From assembly GCA_002842045.1 (NCBI GenBank), contig PHBX01000017.1, forward strand, positions 62,001 to 126,000: 64,000 bases of DNA, read 5' to 3'. This document shows positions 8,935 through 20,042 of this stretch, piece by piece (position 1 is the stretch's first letter; every line of letters starts with the position of its first letter). A program made the position numbers and the translations under genes. This stretch comes from Chloroflexi bacterium HGW-Chloroflexi-3 (GTDB taxonomy: Bacteria > Chloroflexota > Anaerolineae > Anaerolineales > Anaerolineaceae). Below the pieces are notes generated by a model. It was not told the origin of the DNA. It saw nothing but the letters and a program-made list of their open reading frames with translations, and ran no database searches.

Positions 8935-10479
8935 ATGCAGGTCCTTATTGAAATGAAAGATATTATCAAAGTCTTTCCTCCCAACGTTGTTGCAGTTGAC
9001 AATGTAACAACTGATTTTCGCAAGGGAGAAATTCACGCCATAGTAGGCGAGAACGGGGCAGGAAAAAGCACTTTGATGAAAGTGTTCTATGGTCTTGAAC
9101 AATTCAATCAAGGTGAAATCCGCTATCTTGGTCAAACCGTCAGGTTTCAAGAACCGGGAGAAGCAATTGCCCGCGGCATCGGGATGGTTCATCAAGAAAT
9201 TCTCTTAATACCACAATACACTGTCTGGGAAAACATTGTGCTCGGTGCAGAACCAATCAATTTTCTGGGTGTGATTGACCGCCAACGTGCACGTCAAATG
9301 GTTCAAAGTAAAATTGATGAATTTCAATTCAACCTCGATATCGATGCCAAAGTGGATGACATTTCAGTCGCAGCGAGACAGAAAGTAGAAATTCTGAAAT
9401 TGTTGTATCGCAATGTATCAGTCTTAATCCTTGATGAGCCAACAGCTGTGCTTACACCCCAGGAAATCCCACAACTTTTCAATGAACTACGTCGATTAAG
9501 GGATCATGGCCACACAATTTTATTCATTTCCCATCATTTGGAAGAAGTGCTGACACTGAGCGATCGGATCACAGTGATGCGAAAGGGTAAGAAAATCGCC
9601 ACAGTTCAGGCTGAAGAAACAACCAAAGAAGAATTAGCCGAAATGATGGTCGGAAGAGCTGTATTATTTACATCACATAGAGAAAAAAGTAATCCGGGTA
9701 TGGAAGTATTCTCAATTGAAAATTTGACATATGTGGATGGTACCCACCACACTCGTCTTGAAAATATTAATTTCCACGTTCGCGAAGGTGAACTTGTTGG
9801 CATCGCAGGTGTGGAGGGAAACGGCCAATTTGAACTGGTCAATTCAATCATGGGATTAATTAGAGTAACCCAGGGAAAAATTAGCGTTAATGGCTTCGAC
9901 ATCACGAATGCTGAAATTCTGGAACGCCGCCGGTATATTTCCTTCGTATCCCAGGACCGTGGGAAAATGGGCGCTGCTGTGAAAGCGTCCATCCTGGAAA
10001 ATGTAATGATGACCCACCACCGATTAAATCCTGATTTTACAACCTGGAAAGGATTGATTCTCAATGATCAATTTGCCCGTCAATTTACCCGTCAAATTGA
10101 ACAACAATTTGCTGTGGTGATGGGCAATCAGGATAATCCCTTCCGCTCACTCTCCGGAGGTAATCAACAAAAAGTAATTTTAGGTCGGGAATTGTTATTG
10201 GACACTCCCTTTTTGTTGTTGGATCAGCCAACCCGCGGTCTGGACGTTGGATCGATTGAATATGTTCATGAAACCATTCTTAAAATGCGTGAATTAAAAC
10301 GTGCCATTCTGTTAATTTCAGCAGATCTGGAAGAATTATTCAGAATCGCAGATCGTATTCTGGTCCTGCATCGCGGTAAGATCGCTGCTGATTTACCCAC
10401 TGATCAGACCAACATTGAGCAAATCGGGTATCTGATGTTGGAAGGAAAGGAGAAGAACCTTGCAAAGGAAGCTAATTAG
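8935..10479 (+). CDS. ABC importer ATPase, nucleoside/sugar type (two nucleotide-binding domains)
   Basis: Double-domain ATPase of the RbsA/YufO type, 514 residues. The first domain has a normal Walker A (GENGAGKST, near residue 40), a degenerate signature ([10 protein letters not shown]) and Walker [11 protein letters not shown]. The second has the degenerate Walker [10 protein letters not shown], a canonical [14 protein letters not shown] signature near residue 405 and [10 protein letters not shown]. This asymmetry is normal for the family. It energises uptake of the ligand bound by the BMP lipoprotein through the two permeases that follow. The ATG follows GGAGAGC. The 3' end overlaps the next gene by 20 nt. 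Confidence 0.93.
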   Translation: MQVLIEMKDIIKVFPPNVVAVDNVTTDFRKGEIHAIVGENGAGKSTLMKVFYGLEQFNQGEIRYLGQTVRFQEPGEAIARGIGMVHQEILLIPQYTVWENIVLGAEPINFLGVIDRQRARQMVQSKIDEFQFNLDIDAKVDDISVAARQKVEILKLLYRNVSVLILDEPTAVLTPQEIPQLFNELRRLRDHGHTILFISHHLEEVLTLSDRITVMRKGKKIATVQAEETTKEELAEMMVGRAVLFTSHREKSNPGMEVFSIENLTYVDGTHHTRLENINFHVREGELVGIAGVEGNGQFELVNSIMGLIRVTQGKISVNGFDITNAEILERRRYISFVSQDRGKMGAAVKASILENVMMTHHRLNPDFTTWKGLILNDQFARQFTRQIEQQFAVVMGNQDNPFRSLSGGNQQKVILGRELLLDTPFLLLDQPTRGLDVGSIEYVHETILKMRELKRAILLISADLEELFRIADRILVLHRGKIAADLPTDQTNIEQIGYLMLEGKEKNLAKEAN

Positions 10480-11497
10480 CGGGATCAGCGGCATTCTGAT
10501 CGCTTTGTTGATTGGTGCAGTAATCATGCTCTTCCAGGGTTATGAACCCCTTCAAACATATGGTGCCCTGTTCAACTTTTCTTTATTCGGATTATTCCCC
10601 CTGGCAACCACACTACGCAATTCTGTACCGTTAATCTTAACAGGATTATCCGCATCGGTTGCCTTTGCCTCCGGTCCCATCAATCTCGGTCAACCAGGCC
10701 AATTATTGATGGGTGCCCTCTTCGCGACAGTTGGAGGGTTGTATCTGGATCTTCCTCCCTGGTTGCTAATCCCTGTGCTCTTACTCCTATCCATGCTAGG
10801 CGGCGCGCTTTGGTCGGGGGTTGCAGCCATGCTGCGAAAATGGTTCAACATGGACGAATTTATAACCACTTTGATGTTGAACATGATTGCTGATTTCTTT
10901 ACCTATTGGGCAATTTCTTATCCTTTCTTCGACCGCAGTGCTTATTCACCAATGACCCCTCAAATCAACCTCAATGGCTGGCTGCCCATCTGGGGTGAAT
11001 TCAACTCGAATGTACTCGTGATGATTTTAGCGTTCGTCGTGATTTATTTTGTTTTCAATCGTCTGACAGCCGGATATGAATGGCGCATCACCGGACAAAA
11101 TTCACTTTTTGCCCGATTGGGCGGCATTAAAATCGATAAGAATTATGTAACAGTGATGCTTGTGACTGGCGCTTTGGCGGGACTGGCAGGTGGACTGGTT
11201 GTAATGGCCGGCCCGCACCGATTTCTCAAAGGTCTGGGTGCCAATTATGCCTGGGACGGCGTCATGATCGCCGTGGTAGCAAATAGTGGTTTGTGGGCAA
11301 CACTACTGTACGGTCTATTCTTCAGCGCCATGCAAACCGGTTCTCTCGGAATGGAATTAATCACCGCTGTACCCAGAGAATTCATTCAGGTTTTGCAGGC
11401 TGTTACCGTACTGGTTGTTGTTGCTGGTCGCGGCTACCTTGATATTCTGTTCGATAAAACCATTGCCAGGCGTAAAGCGCGGGAGAGAACAGTATGA
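10460..11497 (+). CDS. ABC importer permease (BPD_transp_2 family), subunit 1
   Basis: Integral membrane permease of the nucleoside/branched-chain amino acid/sugar type, 345 residues with about 8-10 hydrophobic segments. Recognisable stretches are [26 protein letters not shown] N-terminal loops ([13 protein letters not shown]) and [16 protein letters not shown]. The start is a TTG at 10460 preceded by AAAGGAG with about 8-nt spacing. No ATG near the N-terminus fits the family start better. It overlaps the ATPase gene by 20 nt and the second permease by 4 nt. Confidence 0.9.
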   Translation: MQRKLISGISGILIALLIGAVIMLFQGYEPLQTYGALFNFSLFGLFPLATTLRNSVPLILTGLSASVAFASGPINLGQPGQLLMGALFATVGGLYLDLPPWLLIPVLLLLSMLGGALWSGVAAMLRKWFNMDEFITTLMLNMIADFFTYWAISYPFFDRSAYSPMTPQINLNGWLPIWGEFNSNVLVMILAFVVIYFVFNRLTAGYEWRITGQNSLFARLGGIKIDKNYVTVMLVTGALAGLAGGLVVMAGPHRFLKGLGANYAWDGVMIAVVANSGLWATLLYGLFFSAMQTGSLGMELITAVPREFIQVLQAVTVLVVVAGRGYLDILFDKTIARRKARERTV

Positions 11498-12384
11498 ATA
11501 TTTTTACAGGATTAATTAACGGTATGATCAGCGGTGCAACGCCAATTTTATTGGCAGCACTGGGCGGCACGTTTACTTTTTATGCCGGCATTTTCAACAT
11601 CGCCATGGAAGGTATGATGCTTGCGGGTGCATTCTTTGCTGTGCTAGGATCTTACTACTTCAATTCATGGCTGATGGGTATTCTGTGTGCCATTTTAGGT
11701 GCACTCTTGATGGCTTTGATTTTTATCTTATTCGCAGTCACTCTCAAAACAGATGAATTTGTGACCGGGATTGCCCTTAATTTGTTTGCTCTGGGAGCCA
11801 CCACCTATTTGATGCGCCAGATTTTCAATGTAAAAGGAGCATTTTCCAACCCTGGTATCGTTCCTATTCCACGTATTCACATTCCACTACTGGCAAAAGT
11901 ACCATTTTTAGGAGAAATTCTCAGTGGTCAAAACCTGATTGTCTATCTTACCATTGTGGTTGTGTTCCTTTCAGCGTTTATCATTTTCAAAACCCGTTTT
12001 GGCTTGCGTTTACGAGCAGCGGGATACAACGCACCCAGCCTGGATTCCAGCGGAGTGCCTTCAGCCAGTATTCGCACCTGGTCTCTGATCATTTGTGGTA
12101 TTCTCTGCGGGTTGGCTGGTGCATTTCTTTCTTTAGGTTATGTTACTTTATTCAGCGAGAACATGTCTGCCGGGCGCGGGTGGATCTCCCTCGCAGCGGT
12201 AATTCTGGTCAATGGGAATCCATGGGGCATTGCATTGATCTCCTTATTGTTTGGCTTCACGGATGGGCTGGGACTGCTCTTACAACAATATATGCCTTCC
12301 CAGTTCACCTCGATGGTGCCCTACATTGCTACATTGATCGCTCTTTATTTTTATTCCATTCAAGCAAGGAAACGAAAAGCATGA
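11494..12384 (+). CDS. ABC importer permease (BPD_transp_2 family), subunit 2
   Basis: Second permease of the heteromeric importer, 296 residues with about 8 hydrophobic segments. [18 protein letters not shown] followed by [14 protein letters not shown] near residues 15-50 is the usual N-terminal signature, and [12 protein letters not shown] lies near residue 205. Its stop overlaps the start of the next enzyme (ATGA), which ties that enzyme to the importer. Confidence 0.9.
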   Translation: MNIFTGLINGMISGATPILLAALGGTFTFYAGIFNIAMEGMMLAGAFFAVLGSYYFNSWLMGILCAILGALLMALIFILFAVTLKTDEFVTGIALNLFALGATTYLMRQIFNVKGAFSNPGIVPIPRIHIPLLAKVPFLGEILSGQNLIVYLTIVVVFLSAFIIFKTRFGLRLRAAGYNAPSLDSSGVPSASIRTWSLIICGILCGLAGAFLSLGYVTLFSENMSAGRGWISLAAVILVNGNPWGIALISLLFGFTDGLGLLLQQYMPSQFTSMVPYIATLIALYFYSIQARKRKA

Positions 12385-13757
12385 AAAAAGCATGGGAACT
12401 TGAAAGAGAACTTCGTATCACAGCCATTCCACTCGACCGGCGGACGCATGACTCAAACTGGTATGACAGTGATTTTCAGATACCTTATGGAGACAATCTC
12501 ATCCGCTTGTTCTGGGATTCCAAAGTACCAGGTTCTGGTGCACCAGAGATACCCTATCTCTCGATGGTGCAGGCCATGGGCAACCGTGGATTCGATGTCT
12601 CGGCTGCAGAAGCGCTTCTACCACAAGGAATTGATCTTTTCAATGCCGGAAAGATCGATGATCTGCGCGTACTGACCGCCCAGATATTGGCTGCCCTCAA
12701 TCAGGCACCTGTAGATCCTACAAACCCAATCCATCAATTTGAGCACCCCTCTACCTGGGAACAAATTGTTACAAGCATGGGGAATGTCACCAAAGATAAT
12801 TTATTGGAAGAAAAAACCGATCTGGGAGCCAAAATCTACCAGGGATGGCTGGGGCAACTGGCTGGCGGATCATTTGGTACAGCCATCGAGGGCTATACCG
12901 GCGAACAAATCCATAAAGTCTATGGGGAAATTCACGACTATATCACAACCCCGGAAACTACCAACGATGATGTTGTTTATGAACTTATACTACTGGATGT
13001 CTTTGAACGTTTGGGTTGCAATCTGACAGCCAAGGATCTCGGACTTGAATGGGTGCGCCAGATTCAGTTCGGCTGGTCTGCCGAATGGGTTGCTCTGCGC
13101 AATTTGAATCAGGGCATTCTGCCACCTCAATCTGGCTCATTCAATAATCCCTTCGCGCATTGGATCGGTGCTCAGATGCGTGGGATGATTTGCGGCATGC
13201 TCGCACCTGGCTGGCCATTGGAAGCAGCCCGATTGGCCTATCTGGATGGGATTGTTAGCCATGAGCACAATGGTGTCTATGGTGAAATCTATGCGGCTGT
13301 GCTAACTGCATTGGCCTTCGTTCGCCAGGAGGTCAGGACTATCTTAAAGGAAGCAGCTGCCTATCTTCCTCAAAGGAGCGAATATGCTGCTGTTGTTCGC
13401 TACTGTTTGAATAGACTTAAAGAAAATGATGACCCATCTGCAATCTGGGCTGATTTTGAAAACAAATTCAAACGTTATAACTGGATCCATTCTTATCCTA
13501 ACATCGCTGCTGTCATTTATTCTCTCTGGTTTGGAAACGGGGACATGACAGAAACCTTCTGTCTTCTGGCAAAAGCTGGTCTGGATGTGGATTGTAATGC
13601 CGGATTGGCTGGGAATGTATTAGGCGTTATAAAACCTGTTCCCTTGCAATGGGCTACACCGATTGGAGATAGATTGGAAACTTACATCAAAGGAAAAGAA
13701 GTATTATCGATCCAAGAATTGGCTCAAAAAACAGCCAACCTGGCAATCAGAAGATGA
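12381..13757 (+). CDS. ADP-ribosylglycohydrolase-family protein
   Basis: Probable N- or O-glycosidase of the ADP-ribosylglycohydrolase (ARH/DraG-like) fold, 458 residues. The family's metal-ligand motifs are recognisable but diverged. TNDDVVYEL near residue 194 replaces the usual T-D-D-T box. [15 protein letters not shown] near residue 405 replaces D-x-D-T-N-A-x-x-[17 protein letters not shown] near residue 160 stands at the N-terminal glycine loop. The open frame extends upstream through the permease, but the ATG at 12381 overlaps the permease stop as ATGA and gives the natural N-terminus. Position at the end of a nucleoside importer/kinase operon suggests release of ribose from an imported ribosyl compound. 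That role is inference. Confidence 0.82.
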   Translation: MKKAWELERELRITAIPLDRRTHDSNWYDSDFQIPYGDNLIRLFWDSKVPGSGAPEIPYLSMVQAMGNRGFDVSAAEALLPQGIDLFNAGKIDDLRVLTAQILAALNQAPVDPTNPIHQFEHPSTWEQIVTSMGNVTKDNLLEEKTDLGAKIYQGWLGQLAGGSFGTAIEGYTGEQIHKVYGEIHDYITTPETTNDDVVYELILLDVFERLGCNLTAKDLGLEWVRQIQFGWSAEWVALRNLNQGILPPQSGSFNNPFAHWIGAQMRGMICGMLAPGWPLEAARLAYLDGIVSHEHNGVYGEIYAAVLTALAFVRQEVRTILKEAAAYLPQRSEYAAVVRYCLNRLKENDDPSAIWADFENKFKRYNWIHSYPNIAAVIYSLWFGNGDMTETFCLLAKAGLDVDCNAGLAGNVLGVIKPVPLQWATPIGDRLETYIKGKEVLSIQELAQKTANLAIRR

Positions 13758-13818
13758 TATAATTTATCCAATTTGACCAATTCAATCGTCAGAAAAACTA
13801 TCAATAAAGGACTGTTCC

Positions 13819-13992
13819 ATGGAAAAGAAATGCATTGTTTGTGAAACCACCAATCAAAAAGCGCCATTAATTCAACTGGATTATCAAGGACATGAGCTTT
13901 ATATTTGTCCTCAACATCTTCCAGTGTTAATCCATCACCCAGAAGAACTGGTAGGTAAAATAGCCGGCGCTGAAGAATTCAAAGCCGGATAG
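13819..13992 (+). CDS. Small zinc-binding-type protein (57 residues)
   Basis: A short gene with ATG at 13819 behind AAAGGA at 13806-13811. It encodes 57 residues with C5-x2-C8 and C30-x2-H33, a spacing that suggests one tetrahedral metal site or a small zinc ribbon. The mid-part is aromatic and hydrophobic, and the tail is acidic to Gly/Ala-rich. It lies 61 nt after the ARH-like gene on the same strand and ends before a strong terminator at 14006-14035, so it is probably the last gene of the transporter transcript or has its own weak promoter. Function unknown. Confidence 0.7.
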   Translation: MEKKCIVCETTNQKAPLIQLDYQGHELYICPQHLPVLIHHPEELVGKIAGAEEFKAG

Positions 13993-14005
13993 AAAAAAGT
14001 TTACA

Positions 14006-14035
14006 AAAAAATTCGCTGGCATTAGCGAATTTTTT
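14006..14035. terminator. Bidirectional intrinsic terminator
   Basis: AAAAAATTCGCT (14006-14017) pairs with AGCGAATTTTTT (14024-14035): a 12-bp perfect stem with a 6-nt loop, an A-tract on one side and a T-tract on the other. It serves the plus-strand small protein gene and the convergent minus-strand gene at 14051. Confidence 0.88.
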
Positions 14036-14050
14036 ATTTAACACAAATAA

Positions 14051-14467
14051 TCATTCCCGATCACGGTCGGATGGAAATGGATCATTTTCGTAGCGATAAT
14101 CCAGGAAAGGAACAGAGGCTTTCAGGTCTTCCAATTCCCTCCTCGCCTGATCACTTGTTTCCGGGTAAGCCGCTAATCTGCCGATCTCGACCAATCCATC
14201 CAGCAGGCGGATGCAATCCGCCAGCAAGATCCGTTCAGGGCTGCGCACTTCCGAGCTGCCTTTTCGTAATAAAGGATGGTTCTGGTATGCCTGCAGCAAA
14301 TTCTTATCTTCGGGTAAGTACACCGTCGATACCAGTACTTTTATATGGTTGATCACATGGTCAATTGCCAATGCCAGAGAGCCATCATACACTTCCAGGG
14401 TATCAAACACATGAAAGATATTTAATTCTCCATGATCGGACTCATGTAAACTGGCTTCGATCGGCAT
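14051..14467 (-). CDS. Hypothetical protein coupled to the topoisomerase genes
   Basis: 138 residues, mostly predicted helical, with no membrane segment or motif I recognise. It opens MPIEASLHESDHGELN and ends in an acidic tail rich in Asp, Glu and Arg. The frame extends 17 codons upstream into the topoisomerase A gene. The ATG at 14467 is preferred because it lies one base after the TAG of that gene, with a GGTGGTG stretch just upstream. The spacing implies cotranscription with the topoisomerase subunits. Function unknown. Confidence 0.65.
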   Translation of the reverse strand: MPIEASLHESDHGELNIFHVFDTLEVYDGSLALAIDHVINHIKVLVSTVYLPEDKNLLQAYQNHPLLRKGSSEVRSPERILLADCIRLLDGLVEIGRLAAYPETSDQARRELEDLKASVPFLDYRYENDPFPSDRDRE

Positions 14468-14468
14468 G

Positions 14469-16976
14469 CTAGCACACCACCAATCCGGCTGTGGTTTCAC
14501 CCTCCCCGAAGAGCTCACCTTTTACATATTTCTTTCCCAAATCCAATCCCTTGGTTGCTCGTGTGACCAATGGAAGCGACTTTCCATCCACACGCAATCG
14601 TTTTGCTTTAGTGGAATAAAAATCTATATTGTCTTTTTCGGTTCCAACAGCAAAACCAGTTACCAACCCGGTGTCCTCGGTGATCTTCCATAATTGCACA
14701 CCCTGACCACCCCGTCCCTGAACCGGGAAGTCGTTGATGTCAATCCTCTTGGCGTGACCTTTCGATGTGACTGCGTAAGCAAAGCCTTTCTTGTGCAGGT
14801 CAGTCTCAACCAGAAGGCCACACACAAGGGGATCACCCATCATTTTGATGGCACTCACACCTTTCGCGGAAGGAGTTGCCTGTGGATTAATCGAGCCAGA
14901 TTCAAACCGCAGTACCCGGGGGGCTAATTTGTTATTTCCGGAGGTGCAAATCATGACATGTGCATCATCTCCAGCAACCCCTGCAAACAATACTTCTTCA
15001 CCACCACCATTCAAACCAATAATGGCCGCCCAGGTAGCTTCTGCGCGAGAACTGAGCACATCAGCCAGTTCTACCCGCTTAATCATGCCTGCTGTGGTAC
15101 CAATCACCAGCTTAGCGCCTTCCTTAATCACGCCAATTCCCACCACTCGCTCACCGCGCTTCAAACCGATATCCTGGAATGTGCCACTCAACGGTAGACG
15201 ACCTGTATTTCCCTGCCAGCAGCGACCCTGGTTGGATACCAGGAGCAAAGTCTGTGCAGGCTCAACCGTTTGGCGCAATAAGGCAATACTGACTGCGCGG
15301 CTGGTCGGCCTGTCTCTGGTAACTGTCTCACAGTAGCCTTTGGCATCCACGCGCTGGAAACCACCTTCTGTAATCATCACCAACTGGGCTTCGCTGGGGA
15401 TCACCATATCGGAAACAGTCACAGCTGCCTGATGCCCTTCCTCACTTTCCACAATAACAGTCTTGCGCGGTTCCGCATACTTATCCTTGATTGCTTCGGT
15501 TTCTTCAACAACAATCTCGAGACGTTTATCCTGAGATGCCAGAACCGATTTCAAGTATTTGATGCTCTGCAATAATTCCTTGCGCTCATCTTCCAGTTTT
15601 TTACGCTCCAGCGAAGCCAAACGCCGTAAGGGCATATCCAGAATCGCCTGAGCCTGTACACCGGTCAAATCCAGTTCGGTCATCAGGTTTTTGCGCGCTG
15701 TTTCTGCCGTTTGTGATTTACGAATAATGCTGATCACGCGATCGATCATACTGATCGCTTTTAACAAACCTTCCAGAATATGATTGCGCTCTTCTGCTTT
15801 CTCGAGGTCGAAGCGTGACCGGCGGGTAATGACATTCAGTCGGTGCTTAATAAATTCGACCAGGAAATCGAGTAACTTCAAATTCTTTGGAGAAGCTTTA
15901 CCGTTTTCATCGAAGACCAGCGCCAGGGCATTATGGGATAGACTCGATCGCAATTGCGTGTTGGTTAATAATTTGTCCAACGCGTCTTCGGTTTCCATAC
16001 CGCGTGCCACTTCAAACACAACCCGCATGCCGGTGAAGTCGGACTCGTCGCGCACATCGGTGATACCATTAAATTTTTCACGATTAGCTGCGATGCGTTC
16101 CAGAATGGTGTTCTTTTGTACCTGATAAGGCAATTCGGTTACAAAAATAGCTGATTTTCCACCACCAATATCCTGAATATCTGCCTTTGCCTGGCAAACC
16201 AGGGTGGCATGGCCCGTCTCATATGCCTGCGCGATCATATCCACCGGATTTTCTTCGCCGTTTACACGATAGCGGTATAAGAGACCACCGGTGGGTAGGT
16301 CGGGGCCAGGGATGTACTTCATCAATTCTTTTACACTGATCGTTTTATGTCGCTTCCAGTTTTGTGCCACAAATTTGACCGCATCGCATACTTCACCCAG
16401 ATTATGCGGCAGAATACTGGTGGACATTCCCACTGCAATGCCGGTGGCGCCATTGACGATCAGGTTCGGTATTCGCGTTGGTAAAACTATGGGTTCCTCT
16501 AAAGAACCATCAAAATTTTGCTGCCAATCCACCGTATCTTTATGGATATCTTCCAGCATCGATCCACCAACACTCGCCAGACGCGCTTCTGTGTATCGCA
16601 TGGCAGCGGCACTATCCCCATCGATCGAGCCGTAGTTACCCTGACCATCAATCAATGGCACCCGCATGGAAAAATCCTGTGCCATACGCACCATGGCATC
16701 ATACACCGATTGATCCCCATGGGGATGATACTTGCCCAATACTTCACCGACTACACGCACAGATTTCTTGTGGGGGTTCGTATACCATAAGCTCATATCG
16801 CCCATGGCATATAAAATGCGGCGTTGAACAGGTTTCAAGCCATCGCGCACATCCGGCAAAGCCCGATCTAAAATGGTTAACACCGCATAACGTCGATAAG
16901 CTTCCTCGATAAAATGATCCAGACTTTGTTCCTGGACAGTGGTTTCTTCGTTTTGAAAATCATTCATTTCTGTCAT
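14469..16976 (-). CDS. Type II DNA topoisomerase subunit A (gyrase/topoisomerase IV, ParC-like)
   Basis: DNA-cleaving subunit of a type II topoisomerase, 835 residues. The breakage-reunion domain covers roughly residues 20-500. [15 protein letters not shown] is near residue 45, [12 protein letters not shown] near residue 85, and AMRYTEARL carries the active-site Tyr near residue 128. The C-terminal beta-pinwheel follows with blade-type repeats. I see no canonical GyrA-box (QRRGGKG). The nearest is [10 protein letters not shown] in the last blades, so topoisomerase IV-like activity is as likely as gyrase. Start: the ATG at 16976 follows ATGAGG with 7-nt spacing, which I prefer to the ATG at 16988. 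It lies 19 nt after the B-subunit stop. Confidence 0.92.
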   Translation of the reverse strand: MTEMNDFQNEETTVQEQSLDHFIEEAYRRYAVLTILDRALPDVRDGLKPVQRRILYAMGDMSLWYTNPHKKSVRVVGEVLGKYHPHGDQSVYDAMVRMAQDFSMRVPLIDGQGNYGSIDGDSAAAMRYTEARLASVGGSMLEDIHKDTVDWQQNFDGSLEEPIVLPTRIPNLIVNGATGIAVGMSTSILPHNLGEVCDAVKFVAQNWKRHKTISVKELMKYIPGPDLPTGGLLYRYRVNGEENPVDMIAQAYETGHATLVCQAKADIQDIGGGKSAIFVTELPYQVQKNTILERIAANREKFNGITDVRDESDFTGMRVVFEVARGMETEDALDKLLTNTQLRSSLSHNALALVFDENGKASPKNLKLLDFLVEFIKHRLNVITRRSRFDLEKAEERNHILEGLLKAISMIDRVISIIRKSQTAETARKNLMTELDLTGVQAQAILDMPLRRLASLERKKLEDERKELLQSIKYLKSVLASQDKRLEIVVEETEAIKDKYAEPRKTVIVESEEGHQAAVTVSDMVIPSEAQLVMITEGGFQRVDAKGYCETVTRDRPTSRAVSIALLRQTVEPAQTLLLVSNQGRCWQGNTGRLPLSGTFQDIGLKRGERVVGIGVIKEGAKLVIGTTAGMIKRVELADVLSSRAEATWAAIIGLNGGGEEVLFAGVAGDDAHVMICTSGNNKLAPRVLRFESGSINPQATPSAKGVSAIKMMGDPLVCGLLVETDLHKKGFAYAVTSKGHAKRIDINDFPVQGRGGQGVQLWKITEDTGLVTGFAVGTEKDNIDFYSTKAKRLRVDGKSLPLVTRATKGLDLGKKYVKGELFGEGETTAGLVVC

Positions 16977-16995
16977 AATTTGCCTCATCTGTGCA

Positions 16996-19191
16996 TTAAT
17001 CTTCTGCGCTCCAGTCTACATTCATTAACCATTCTTTGCGTGGTGCCACTTCACTCCCCATTAAGCGGGTGATTAAGGATCGGGTTCTGTGAAAATCTTC
17101 GATGACCATCCTTAGATCACGTGATGAAAAGTCGGCTGCCGTGAGTTCTCGCTCGCCTGGTCCAGCTACTTCTTTTGATTTACCCCTGCCCTTTTTCTTT
17201 TTCTCAGAAATTTCATCGGGTAACACAAATACGGTTTCCCGTAATTGATCCGGGTTCATTTCTCCCAGACCTTTGTAACGTTGGACGGAAGTTGTCCGTG
17301 CCCCACCGAATTCTTTTTCAATATCTTCACGTTCCTGCTCTGAATATGCATAACGCGATTCTTTTCCGCTCTTATTTTTAATGAGATATAGAGGCGGACG
17401 GGCAACGAAGAATCTGCCCTCTTCAATCACCGAGCGCATCGTCCGCCAGAACAGAGTTGCTAATAAAGTAGCTATGTGAGAACCATCCACATCCGCATCC
17501 ACGAGCACGGAAACGCGACCATAGCGCATGCTGCTGACATCACAATCCGCGCCAACGCCGGTACCCACCGCAGCGATAATAGCGGCAATTTCGCGATTCT
17601 TGAGGATGTCATTTAGTTTCATTTTTTCTACATTCGGGATTTTTCCCCGTAAAGACAGGATGGCATGGTAGCGGGAATCACGACCCTGCTTACAGGAACC
17701 TCCAGCAGAATCACCTTCCACCAGATACAGCGCTGTATGTTCCAATGGAACCATGGGATTGCCACCGCGACGTTGAATATCTGCCAGTTTACCCAGCACA
17801 AATTCACCGGCATCCATAGCTGATTTTTTGATCACCAGCTTTCGCGCCTGTGCGGCTGCTTCACGCCCGCGCGCAGATGCTACTGCCTGATTCACAATTA
17901 CCTTGCCAACCGGCACATTCTTATCCAGATAATCATTCAGAAAACTATACGTCGTGGAGAGTACCGGGCCATGTACTTCGGGACTGGTAAGGCTTTCTTT
18001 CGTTTGAGAAAGAAATTGGGGTGTGCTGGTCATGGTAAGTTTGATGATGGCTGTTAATCCCAACAAAGCATCATCGCCACGCACATCCATATTGCCTTTT
18101 AATAGTTTTTTATTAGTGGCAAATTGCTTGACCGCTTTGGTGAGACCAGCTTTAAAGGCCGAGACATGCGTACCACCCGTCGGGGTTGGAATGGCATTCA
18201 CGAATGAATATATCTGCGTGTCCTCCCCGGCGTATTGTAAAGCGACATCCACTTCAATCGTTCCCTTACCACCTTCCACGTCTACTTCGGTTGTTTCTTT
18301 AAACATGATGGGTTTATGTAAAGGTTCTTCTCCTTCATTCAAATATTCAATATATTCAACCAATCCGCGTTTTGAAAAGAAAATTTCTGGTTCACCATCA
18401 TTGGTGCGTTTATCCAAAAACTCGATGCGCACACCAGGGTATAGATGGGCAATCTGACGAAAGCGTGTGCTCAAGCGTTCCGCATCCCAGGGGACAGATT
18501 TTGTAGGATTCGGCCACTCCATTTCACGTGCAAACCAGGTGCGGTTTGGACGAAATCTAAAAATGGTTCCGGTGATTTGTTCTGGATCGGAATCGACTGC
18601 CAGCTGCAGGTGGTTCACTTCCAGGGATTTGGCAAGTTCTTTCTTGCCAGTCAAAACTAATTTGGTATCTTTGTTAATTTCACCTGCTTTTTTACCGGGT
18701 TTAATTGCTCTGGTGTAAATTTCAACAGGTGTAACCGGTATACCGCCATCCTCAAAGCGTTGGTAGAAAATCAAGCCATGCCGGTGCACTTCCACCTCTA
18801 AAAAGCTCGAAAACGCATTGGTGCACTTCAGACCAATCCCATGCAAACCGCCCGAGCTGCTATAAGCGGAATCATCCCCGCCAAACTTGCCACCCGCATG
18901 CGGTTTCACCAATACCTGGGTTAGGGTACTCATCCCGACATCCGCTTTAAAATCCACCGGGATACCACGGCCATCATCAGTAATTTCTACTGTACCGTCT
19001 TTTTCAATTATCACGACAATTTTCGTCGCATAACCCGCCATGCATTCATCCACAGAGTTATCCAGCACTTCCAATAAAATGTGATGAAGACCATGCAGGT
19101 TGTTATTACCAATATACATCCCCGGGCGCCGTCGTACCGCATCCAAAAATTCGAGTTCTATAATCTGATCTGCACTGTATTGCTTACTCAC
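16996..19191 (-). CDS. Type II DNA topoisomerase subunit B (gyrase/topoisomerase IV, ParE-like)
   Basis: ATPase subunit, 731 residues. The GHKL ATP-binding domain shows EVLDNSVDE near residue 41, DDGRGIPVD near residue 77, and the ATP-lid GGLHGIGLK near residue 113. The transducer domain follows. The TOPRIM domain has [11 protein letters not shown] and the Mg-binding [19 protein letters not shown], conserved in GyrB/ParE, lies near residue 635. A lysine-rich insertion ([12 protein letters not shown]) precedes the C-terminal segment. The start is a GTG at 19191 behind GGAG/AGGA. It forms one unit with the downstream A subunit. A TTGCAA-N17-TATAAT promoter lies about 60 bp upstream. Confidence 0.93.
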   Translation of the reverse strand: MSKQYSADQIIELEFLDAVRRRPGMYIGNNNLHGLHHILLEVLDNSVDECMAGYATKIVVIIEKDGTVEITDDGRGIPVDFKADVGMSTLTQVLVKPHAGGKFGGDDSAYSSSGGLHGIGLKCTNAFSSFLEVEVHRHGLIFYQRFEDGGIPVTPVEIYTRAIKPGKKAGEINKDTKLVLTGKKELAKSLEVNHLQLAVDSDPEQITGTIFRFRPNRTWFAREMEWPNPTKSVPWDAERLSTRFRQIAHLYPGVRIEFLDKRTNDGEPEIFFSKRGLVEYIEYLNEGEEPLHKPIMFKETTEVDVEGGKGTIEVDVALQYAGEDTQIYSFVNAIPTPTGGTHVSAFKAGLTKAVKQFATNKKLLKGNMDVRGDDALLGLTAIIKLTMTSTPQFLSQTKESLTSPEVHGPVLSTTYSFLNDYLDKNVPVGKVIVNQAVASARGREAAAQARKLVIKKSAMDAGEFVLGKLADIQRRGGNPMVPLEHTALYLVEGDSAGGSCKQGRDSRYHAILSLRGKIPNVEKMKLNDILKNREIAAIIAAVGTGVGADCDVSSMRYGRVSVLVDADVDGSHIATLLATLFWRTMRSVIEEGRFFVARPPLYLIKNKSGKESRYAYSEQEREDIEKEFGGARTTSVQRYKGLGEMNPDQLRETVFVLPDEISEKKKKGRGKSKEVAGPGERELTAADFSSRDLRMVIEDFHRTRSLITRLMGSEVAPRKEWLMNVDWSAED

Positions 19192-19252
19192 ACGATCCTA
19201 CTCCATTCCACCTGACAACAAAGGTGAGATTTTATTAGAACATTTGTTTTAT

Positions 19253-19281
19253 ATTATACAATAAATAAATCCGTATTGCAA
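19253..19281 (-). promoter_or_regulatory. Predicted promoter of the topoisomerase operon
   Basis: On the minus strand, TTGCAA (19281-19276) and a consensus TATAAT (19258-19253) are separated by exactly 17 bp. The predicted start of transcription near 19246 leaves a leader of about 55 nt before the GTG at 19191. Confidence 0.7.
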
Positions 19282-19348
19282 CTCACCCCACGTGTGAACA
19301 TTGCTAACGACAGCTTAATTTTACCACTGCGAGGCGTGCACGCGATTG

Positions 19349-20041
19349 TTAGTCAGTGGTTAATCTCGAAAACAGTTTCTTCGCCAAATCCTGGCGAGTT
19401 ATACCATCCGACATCACCACGCCTTCAACCAGGATCAATTCTCGCGCTTCCGCTGTTGACCAATCCATTGAGTTATCCAGCCAGCCAGCGGGCGCCCATT
19501 CCATTACTCTGCGGTAACGGTTGACCAGCCAACCATAGAATTTACCTTGAGCGCTGATCTTGCGATCATTGCCATCTAATGTGATGTAAAATTCATGCTG
19601 CAATTGTTGGATGGCATTGTCTACAGCGCTTGCTCCCTGCTTGCGACCAACACCCAGGGTTTGCCGCACCTGGCTGATGTTAAGCGTGCCTTTTTCTTCA
19701 AAAAGCTGCCAAAGCTGCCAGGTTCTTTGGTTGACTGTTCCAGAAGCCCAGCGTTCCGGCATGGAGAGCAAAGGATGAAAGGCAGCATAGAAGATTGAGT
19801 ACATACGCTGGCTTATAAAACCTTTATGCCCACCCAGAATACAGCCGTATGCCAGGCGCTTCTCTTCAGCAGCGCGATCTTTCCAGCGCCAGGGGTCTGT
19901 GTCCAGACCGGTATGCCAGATATTTTCAGGTGTTTCGCCGCTTAGTGACAGCAATCCCGGCAAGAGCGGTGAGAGAGACATGAAACCCAGTGTTTCAACA
20001 CGCTCGAGGAAATCTTCATAGGTAGTTAACATTTTCGTCAT
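19349..20041 (-). CDS. Conserved hypothetical protein, winged-helix/AlkZ-related type
   Basis: 230 residues. It recalls the AlkZ-related winged-helix proteins, with TTYEDFLERVETLGFMSLSP near the N-terminus, the WKDRAAEEKRLAYGCILGG block near residue 57, and a winged-helix-like stretch (GTLNISQVRQTLGVGRKQG) near residue 120. This recognition is from memory of the family pattern and is moderate only. The ATG at 20041 lies one base after the stop of the upstream oxidoreductase, so the two are cotranscribed. A role in DNA base repair cannot be claimed from this sequence alone. Confidence 0.6.
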   Translation of the reverse strand: MTKMLTTYEDFLERVETLGFMSLSPLLPGLLSLSGETPENIWHTGLDTDPWRWKDRAAEEKRLAYGCILGGHKGFISQRMYSIFYAAFHPLLSMPERWASGTVNQRTWQLWQLFEEKGTLNISQVRQTLGVGRKQGASAVDNAIQQLQHEFYITLDGNDRKISAQGKFYGWLVNRYRRVMEWAPAGWLDNSMDWSTAEARELILVEGVVMSDGITRQDLAKKLFSRLTTD

Positions 20042-20042
20042 A

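Noticed and set aside
14791..15336. 181-codon plus-strand frame opposite topoisomerase A
   Set aside because: Low-complexity Ser/Thr/Pro-rich translation typical of an antisense shadow; the minus-strand protein is unambiguous.
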